64,000 nt of DNA, taken from contig DEAL01000019.1 in assembly GCA_002346745.1 (NCBI GenBank), positions 13,154 through 77,153 of the forward strand. Reading direction: 5' to 3'. Position 1 is the first letter of the stretch, and every line of letters begins with the position of its first letter. Under the pieces are notes generated by a model. That model saw only the letters and a program-made list of their open reading frames with translations, was not told the origin of the DNA and searched no databases. The stretch comes from Candidatus Neomicrothrix sp. UBA2983 (GTDB lineage: Bacteria; Actinomycetota; Acidimicrobiia; Acidimicrobiales; MedAcidi-G1). This document shows positions 59,192 through 64,000 of the stretch, piece by piece. The position numbers and the translations under genes were made by a program.

Positions 59192-60343
59192 TCAGGCCAG
59201 GACCAGGTCGAGGTCGGACCGGCTGAGCCGCTCGCAGCTGGCCTCGGTGACGATCACCGAGTGGCCGAGCGTCATGGCCTTCTGGTCCCGGTGGTCCAGC
59301 AGGATCATGTGCAGGAAGAAGGTGTGGTTCGGCTCGAACACCAGCGGGTTGCCCGTGTAGAGCATCGGCCAGTCGGTCCACACCGGGGCGTACACGGCGC
59401 CCATCCCGTAGCCGCAGGCGTTGAGCCGGTGCTCGCCGAAGCCGGCGCCGTCGAGTACCCCGGCGTGCACGTCGAACACCTCGCCGAGGGTGGTGCCGGG
59501 CCGGATGGCGTCCTCGCAGGCCAGCAGCGCCTCCTCGCAGGCCCGGTGCATGTCGACCTGCACGGGGTCGGGGGTGCCGACGAGGATCGTGCGCATCATC
59601 GCGGCGTGGTAGCGCCGTTGGACGCCGCACCACTCGAGGGTGAGCTGGTCGTCGGCGTCGAGGCGGCGGCGTCCCGACGTGTAGCGGACCATCAGCGCCC
59701 CCGGCCCGGAGCCGATGATGAGCTCGTTGCCGGCGTAGTCGCCGCCGCCGAGGAACACCGCCCCCTGCATGGCGGCCAGGATCTCGGCCTCGTCGACGCC
59801 CGGGCCGGCGAGGCGCACCGCCTCGTCCCAGGCGTCGTCGGCCAGCTCGGCGGCCCGGCGGACGTACTCGAGCTCCTGGGGGCTCTTGGCGCGCCGCACC
59901 TCCTGGATCAGCGTCGAGGCGTCCTCCCAGGCGAGGAACCCGTCCAGCTCCGCTTCGAGCAACCGCCACATCGAGGCCCGCAGGCCATAGGAGTCGAGCT
60001 CGATCCCGACCCGCGAGCCGGCGAGGCCCAGGTCGTCGAGCATCGCCCGCAGGTCCATGGCGGGGTTCATGCCCTCGACGTCGACCCAGATGCGGACGTC
60101 GGTGATGTCGGACGTGTAGAACGCCGTCCCGTAGTCGGGTGCGCGGGTGAGCAGGGCGATGCGACCGTCGGCGGTCATCACGAGGCACTGGAACATCGAG
60201 AACCCGAACGTGTCGTAGCCGGTCAGCCAGTACATCGACTCCTGCTTGAACATGAGCAGACCGTCCAGTCCGGCGGCCGTGATGGCGGCCGCGGCGCGGT
60301 CCTTGCGGGCCTGCATCTCCTCGGGCGAGAAGTGGATCGGCAT
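59192..60343 (-). CDS. Creatinase/aminopeptidase P (M24) family protein
   Basis: A 383-residue pita-bread-fold protein with an N-terminal creatinase domain (AAAAITAAGLDGLLMFKQESMYWLTGYDTFGF). The catalytic domain lacks the Asp-Asp metal pair of aminopeptidases: LTLEWCGVQRRYHAAMMRT stands where the first metal ligands should be. It is therefore likely to be a metal-free amidinohydrolase or related C-N hydrolase, like creatinase and ectoine hydrolase. GGAGG precedes the ATG at 60343. It follows the PhyH gene on the same strand, facing the DoeA-like operon, so a role in the same solute pathway is likely. Confidence 0.82.
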   Translation of the reverse strand: MPIHFSPEEMQARKDRAAAAITAAGLDGLLMFKQESMYWLTGYDTFGFSMFQCLVMTADGRIALLTRAPDYGTAFYTSDITDVRIWVDVEGMNPAMDLRAMLDDLGLAGSRVGIELDSYGLRASMWRLLEAELDGFLAWEDASTLIQEVRRAKSPQELEYVRRAAELADDAWDEAVRLAGPGVDEAEILAAMQGAVFLGGGDYAGNELIIGSGPGALMVRYTSGRRRLDADDQLTLEWCGVQRRYHAAMMRTILVGTPDPVQVDMHRACEEALLACEDAIRPGTTLGEVFDVHAGVLDGAGFGEHRLNACGYGMGAVYAPVWTDWPMLYTGNPLVFEPNHTFFLHMILLDHRDQKAMTLGHSVIVTEASCERLSRSDLDLVLA

Positions 60344-60407
60344 GGGAACCTCCGGTCGGGGGCGGCGGAAGTATCGGTGACGCGGACGCGGCGGGGCAAG
60401 CGCCCGC

Positions 60408-61232
60408 TCAGAGGAGGCGGCGGACCTCGGCGCCGTCGTAGAGGACGTCCGAGTAGGCCGCGTTGGCGGCCGCACGCACGGCCCGACCCTCCGGGGTACA
60501 GGTCCCCGTCGGCCACGGCACCACCCGGAACGCCGGGTCGACCGGCCGGTCGCCGAGCGCCACCACGTGGTGCTCGCCCCTGGTCGGACGCACCCCGGAC
60601 CCGAGGTACGACTGGAACGCCACCCCCACCCGCCGGTCGTCCGTGCGGTTGGGCTGCGAGCCGTGCACCAGGTGCGGATGGTGCAGCGACATCTGGCCCG
60701 CCTCGAGCACCAGGTCCACCGCCGTCGAGGCGTCGACCTCCACGTACTGGCCCCGCGTGAGGATGTTGTCGTTGCCGAAGGCGTCGGTGTGCGGGACGAT
60801 CCCGCCCTGGTGCGTGCCCGGGATCACCGACACGCAGCCGCCCTCGACGGTGCTCGGCGTGAGCGCTAGCCACGGCGTCACGAAGTCGGCGGGTGCGAGC
60901 GCCATGTAGGTGGCGTCCTGGTGCCAGCTCACGTACGAGCCGGTGTGTGGCGCCTTGGCGAACAGCACCGAACTCGACAGCGTCAACGGGTCGTCGACCA
61001 GCGACCGCACGCAGTCCAGCACCCGCTCGTGGAGCGCCAGCTCGGCCAGGAACGGCAGCACCAGGTGGGCGTTGTTGCGATTCTCGGCGTGGAGGTCGTC
61101 GGGGAAGGCGGCCTCGGCCTCCTCGAGGGCGGCCAGCGCGGCGGCCGCCTCGTCGGCGAAGAGCACGTCGACCGGTGAGATCCAGCCCTGCTCGTGGTAC
61201 TGCGCCACCTGCTCGTCGGTCAGGATCGCCAT
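60408..61232 (-). CDS. Phytanoyl-CoA dioxygenase (PhyH) family protein
   Basis: A 274-residue Fe(II)/2-oxoglutarate oxygenase-type protein. The iron facial triad fits YVSWHQDATYM (HxD) and a distal His in HPHLVHGSQPNRTDDRR with the 2-oxoglutarate Arg. GGCVSVIPGTHQ is typical of the family. It is related to ectoine hydroxylase EctD but lacks the EctD substrate signature, so another substrate is likely. The ATG at 61232 follows TAGCGT by seven bases (minus strand); a GTG nine bases upstream is the alternative. Confidence 0.85.
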   Translation of the reverse strand: MAILTDEQVAQYHEQGWISPVDVLFADEAAAALAALEEAEAAFPDDLHAENRNNAHLVLPFLAELALHERVLDCVRSLVDDPLTLSSSVLFAKAPHTGSYVSWHQDATYMALAPADFVTPWLALTPSTVEGGCVSVIPGTHQGGIVPHTDAFGNDNILTRGQYVEVDASTAVDLVLEAGQMSLHHPHLVHGSQPNRTDDRRVGVAFQSYLGSGVRPTRGEHHVVALGDRPVDPAFRVVPWPTGTCTPEGRAVRAAANAAYSDVLYDGAEVRRLL

Positions 61233-61239
61233 CGGCCGC

Positions 61240-61245
61240 ACGCTA
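61240..61245 (-). promoter_or_regulatory. Probable -10 element of the PhyH gene (leaderless)
   Basis: TAGCGT on the minus strand, seven bases before the ATG at 61232. Confidence 0.5.
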
Positions 61246-61317
61246 TTGGCTCCGGGCGGGCCCGTCGTTCCGGCCCACGACTGCCCCCGGGCAGGGCCGG
61301 GCGCTTTCGCCCGCCAC

Positions 61318-61323
61318 TACGTT
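61318..61323 (+). promoter_or_regulatory. Probable -10 element of the ectoine hydrolase-like operon (leaderless)
   Basis: TACGTT, six bases before the ATG at 61330. It is back to back with the PhyH promoter, 72 bases apart. Confidence 0.5.
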
Positions 61324-61329
61324 GTGCCG

Positions 61330-62514
61330 ATGCCCGATGTGGAACTCCCGTTCAGCCGCCATGAGTACGCCGTCCGCCTCGCCAGGGTGCGGGCCGCCAT
61401 GGAGGCCGCCGGCGTCGACGTGCTGGTCGCCGCGGACCCGTCCAACATGTCGTGGCTGACCGGCTACGACGGCTGGTCCTTCTACACGCCCCAGGCGGTC
61501 GTCGTCGGCCCCGACGGCGAGCCGTGGTGGTGGGGCCGGCGCATGGACGCCAACGGCGCCCGTCGCACCGTCTACCTCGACGAGTCGCGCATCCTCGACT
61601 ACTCCGACGACCACGTCATGAATCCCGAGCGGCACGCCTTCGGCCAGCTGGGTGGGCTGCTGTGCGACCTCGGTCTCGGCGGTGGCCGGGTCGGCGTCGA
61701 GCTCGACAACTACTACTACTCGGCGGCCGCCCACCAGCACCTGGTCGCCGCCCTGCCGGATGCCACCGTCGTCGACGCCACCGGGCTGGTCAACTGGCAG
61801 CGGGGCGTCAAGTCCGAGCAGGAGCTCGTCTACATGCGCCGGGCCGCCCGCATCGTGGAGCGCATGCACGACCGGGTCCGCGAGCTCATTGAGCCGGGCG
61901 TGCGCAAGTGCGACCTGGTCGGCGCCATCTACGACACCGCCATGCGCGGCACCGACGAGTTCGGCGGCGACTACGCCGCCTTCGTGCCGATGCTCCCCAC
62001 CGGCGCCGACGCCTCCGCCCCGCACCTCACCTGGGACGACAAGCCGTTCGAGGCCGGCGCCGGCACCTTCTTCGAGATTGCCGGCGCCCACCGCCGCTAC
62101 CAGCTGCCGCTGTGCCGGTCCGTGTACCTCGGCTCCCCGCCGGCCGCCATGATCGAGGCCGAGAAGGCGCTGCTGGAGGGGCTCGAGGCCGGCCTCGATG
62201 CCGCCCGGGCCGGCAACCGGGCCTGCGACGTCGCCAACGCCCTCTACGGGACCATGGAGCGGTGCGGCATCCACAAGGAGGGCCGCTGCGGCTACCCGAT
62301 CGGCATCAGCTACCCGCCCGACTGGGGCGAGCGCACCATCTCGTTCCGGCCCTCCGACGAGTCGATCCTCGAACCCGGCATGACCTTCCACTTCATGCCC
62401 GGCCTCTGGATGGACGACTGGGGACTCGAGATCACCGAGAGCCTCGTCATCCGCGACGACGGCCCCGCCGAGCCGCTGGCGGACTACCCCCGGGAGCTGT
62501 TCGTCAAGCCATGA
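61330..62514 (+). CDS. doeA: Ectoine hydrolase-like M24 protein (DoeA/EutD type)
   Basis: A 394-residue M24 protein. Segments that I recognise from ectoine hydrolases are DPSNMSWLTGYDGWSFY, VKSEQELVYMRRAARIVE, PTGADASAPHLTWDD, GTFFEIAGAHRRYQLPL, GYPIGISYPPDWGERTIS and TFHFMPGLWMDDWGLEITES. DoeA opens the ectoine ring to N-acetyl-diaminobutyrate and needs no metal; here too the aminopeptidase metal ligands are replaced. It is followed, with an ATGA overlap, by an M20 deacetylase that could take the next step. Upstream in-frame sequence is discarded on promoter and homology grounds. Confidence 0.82.
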   Translation: MPDVELPFSRHEYAVRLARVRAAMEAAGVDVLVAADPSNMSWLTGYDGWSFYTPQAVVVGPDGEPWWWGRRMDANGARRTVYLDESRILDYSDDHVMNPERHAFGQLGGLLCDLGLGGGRVGVELDNYYYSAAAHQHLVAALPDATVVDATGLVNWQRGVKSEQELVYMRRAARIVERMHDRVRELIEPGVRKCDLVGAIYDTAMRGTDEFGGDYAAFVPMLPTGADASAPHLTWDDKPFEAGAGTFFEIAGAHRRYQLPLCRSVYLGSPPAAMIEAEKALLEGLEAGLDAARAGNRACDVANALYGTMERCGIHKEGRCGYPIGISYPPDWGERTISFRPSDESILEPGMTFHFMPGLWMDDWGLEITESLVIRDDGPAEPLADYPRELFVKP

Positions 62515-63689
62515 GCGGAACGGCCGACCACCCGCTGCTCGGGGACGCCCTCGGCATCCTCGACGACCTGGTGGCGTTCCCGTCGGTGGCGCTCACCCCC
62601 AACGTCGACCTCATCGGCTGGGTGGTCGACCGCCTGGACGGCGTGGCGTCCGACGTCCGACTCAGCCACGACCCCACCGGCACGAAGGCCAACCTGTTCG
62701 CCACCATCGGCCCCGCCGTCGACGGCGGGATCATGCTGGCCGGCCACAGCGACGTCGTCCCCGTCGACCCCGGCGACTGGACCACCCCGCCGTTCGAGGC
62801 CGACCACTGCGACGGCCGGGTCTACGGCCGCGGCACCGCCGACATGAAGGGCTTCGTGGCCTGCGTGCTGGCCCACGCCCCCCGCTGGGCGGCGCTCGAC
62901 CTCGAGCGGCCCATCCACGTCGCCCTCACCTACGACGAGGAGGACGGCTTCCACGGCGCCCCGGTGCTCATCGAGTCGCTGTCCGACGCCCCCCGGCCGG
63001 CCGCCGCCATCGTCGGCGAGCCCACCGGCCTGCAGGTGATCGGCGCCCACAAGGGCTGCTACGAGTACACGACCACCGTCACCGGCATGGACGGTCACAG
63101 TTCCCGGCCGGCGGAGGCGGTCAGCGCGGTGCACCACGCCACCCGCTGGATCGGCGAGCTGCTGGGCCTGGCCGGCGACCTGGCCGAGCGGGCGCCGGCC
63201 GGCAGCCGCTTCAAGCCCGCCCACACCACCACCAACGTCGGCACCATCGCCGGCGGCATGGCCCGCTGCACGGTGGCGCCCGGCTGCTCGTTCGAGTGGG
63301 AGATGCGCCCCGTGCAGGGCAGCGACGCCGGGTTCGTCAAGACCCGAATGGCCGAGGTCGAGGAGCGCCTGCTGGCCGAGATGCGCACCGTGCATCCCGG
63401 CGCCGGGTTCGTCACCGAGGTGGTGTGCGAGATCGACGGCCTCGAGTGGGACGAGGACTCGCCGGCCATCGCCCTCATGCGGTCCCTGCTCGGTGGCGAC
63501 CCCGAGGTCGGCGTCGTCGCCTACGGCACCGAGGCTGGCCTCTACCAGACCGCCGGCATCCCGTCGGTGGTGTGGGGCCCCGGCGACATCGGCGTCGCCC
63601 ACCGGCCCGACGAGTACGTCGAGGTCGCGGACCTGGCCGCCTGCCTGTCCATCCTCGGGCGCCTGCCGGGGCACCTCGCCGCCGGCTGA
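62511..63689 (+). CDS. M20-family deacetylase, acetylornithine deacetylase (ArgE)-like
   Basis: A 392-residue zinc hydrolase. The metal motifs are LAGHSDVVPVD, GRGTADMKGF and TYDEEDGFHGA (catalytic Glu pair), with EPTGLQVIGAHKG and HSSRPAEAVSAV in the dimerisation/substrate part and a last His in GVAHRPDEYV. It is most like ArgE-type enzymes acting on N-acetylornithine. N-acetyl-diaminobutyrate, the product of ectoine hydrolase, is one carbon shorter, so this gene may replace DoeB (an unrelated AstE/AspA-type enzyme) in ectoine use. The ATG overlaps the stop of the DoeA-like gene (ATGA). Confidence 0.87.
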   Translation: MSGTADHPLLGDALGILDDLVAFPSVALTPNVDLIGWVVDRLDGVASDVRLSHDPTGTKANLFATIGPAVDGGIMLAGHSDVVPVDPGDWTTPPFEADHCDGRVYGRGTADMKGFVACVLAHAPRWAALDLERPIHVALTYDEEDGFHGAPVLIESLSDAPRPAAAIVGEPTGLQVIGAHKGCYEYTTTVTGMDGHSSRPAEAVSAVHHATRWIGELLGLAGDLAERAPAGSRFKPAHTTTNVGTIAGGMARCTVAPGCSFEWEMRPVQGSDAGFVKTRMAEVEERLLAEMRTVHPGAGFVTEVVCEIDGLEWDEDSPAIALMRSLLGGDPEVGVVAYGTEAGLYQTAGIPSVVWGPGDIGVAHRPDEYVEVADLAACLSILGRLPGHLAAG

Positions 63690-63727
63690 GCGTCTCTAGG
63701 GTCGCCACCGAGGAGGGGAGCCGCAAG

Positions 63728-63787
63728 GTGGTTGAACGGCGCCATCATGATCGGCCGTATCGGTCGCTGATGTCCTCGTCGACGTAA
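63728..63787 (+). CDS. Possible 19-codon small ORF
   Basis: In the 265-base gap before the tRNA, TAGGGT (63697-63702) is followed by a strong AGGAGGGGAG site (63711-63720) and a GTG seven bases later, encoding VVERRHHDRPYRSLMSSST. No family is recognised. The signals are good but the product is short and unsupported otherwise. I see no other gene in 63690-63954. Confidence 0.3.
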   Translation: MVERRHHDRPYRSLMSSST

Positions 63788-63942
63788 TCGGAGTTGTCGC
63801 CCACCTCCTCGGCATCGACGTCGACGCCCTCGACACGCCGTCGTCATCCAGTCGGCCATGCCGCCGGCCGGGGCGACATGGCCGACCCGCCGGAACGGCG
63901 TTGACCATCGACCGGCGGGTAGGCGCGTCGCCGGGCCGCCGT

Positions 63943-63948
63943 TAGCCT
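63943..63948 (+). promoter_or_regulatory. Probable -10 element of the initiator tRNA gene
   Basis: TAGCCT, six bases before the first base of the tRNA, so transcription would start at or next to the mature 5' end. Confidence 0.5.
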
Positions 63949-63954
63949 CCCGGC

Positions 63955-64000
<46 letters not shown>

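Noticed and set aside
63780..63900. Minus-strand acidic peptide (VGDNSDYVDEDISDRYGRS) resembling a protein C terminus
   Set aside because: No upstream start or extended frame supports it; a stop occurs shortly before. It could be a gene remnant but cannot be shown from sequence alone.

Overview
The window reads as a chromosomal segment of a high-GC actinobacterium, most likely from the class Acidimicrobiia. The basis is very high GC, many GTG starts, a dnaK-grpE-dnaJ-hspR operon, a clpS-DUF2017 pair, a caa3-type oxidase locus and a tRNA Glu-Asp-Phe cluster. The lineage is inference; no rRNA is present. I see no insertion sequence, phage gene or CRISPR array.

Layout. 0-2.5 kb: end of dnaK, then grpE, dnaJ and hspR. 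2.5-15.3 kb: almost complete IMP/AMP synthesis (purA, D, E, B, C, S, Q, L, F, M) plus pyrE. It is interrupted between purQ and purL by a small convergent gene and a strikingly AT-rich island. 15.3-24.5 kb: ACT-domain malic enzyme, HAD hydrolase, an aldehyde dehydrogenase-ferredoxin-cytochrome P450 operon whose P450 has an in-frame amber codon, an epimerase, a PEP-mobile-domain protein and a tyrosine phosphatase. 24.5-26.6 kb: three tRNAs, DUF2017, clpS and ctaA. 26.6-36.7 kb: SDR, ctaB and a long respiratory operon. That operon starts with a subunit I/III-like pair that has lost its metal ligands, followed by a normal caa3 oxidase and ctaG. 36.7-41.9 kb: serS behind a short leader ORF, an acyl-CoA ligase, paired fluoride channels, a beta-hydroxyacid dehydrogenase and a CMD protein. 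41.9-63.7 kb: catabolism of methylated amines, sulfate esters and ectoine-like solutes. This part holds an MttB-family methyltransferase with a dimethylglycine-dehydrogenase-like flavoprotein under an IclR regulator; a four-gene operon of two sulfatases, an FAD oxidase and an FGGY kinase; two more flavoenzymes with a lone PhnD-like protein; and a DoeA-like ectoine hydrolase with an ArgE-like deacetylase opposite a PhyH dioxygenase and a creatinase-like protein. The last 46 bases are the start of an initiator tRNA.

Two genome-wide habits are visible. First, TANNNT hexamers (often TAGGNT) sit 6-8 bases before many start codons and before the initiator tRNA, as expected for leaderless transcripts. 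Second, at serS, ctaA and a glycolate-oxidase-like gene, the codon placed this way opens a 5-11 codon ORF whose stop overlaps the real start as ATGA or GTGA, which suggests leaderless leader peptides coupled to the downstream gene. The most unusual proteins are the ligand-less oxidase subunit I and III paralogues heading the cox operon.
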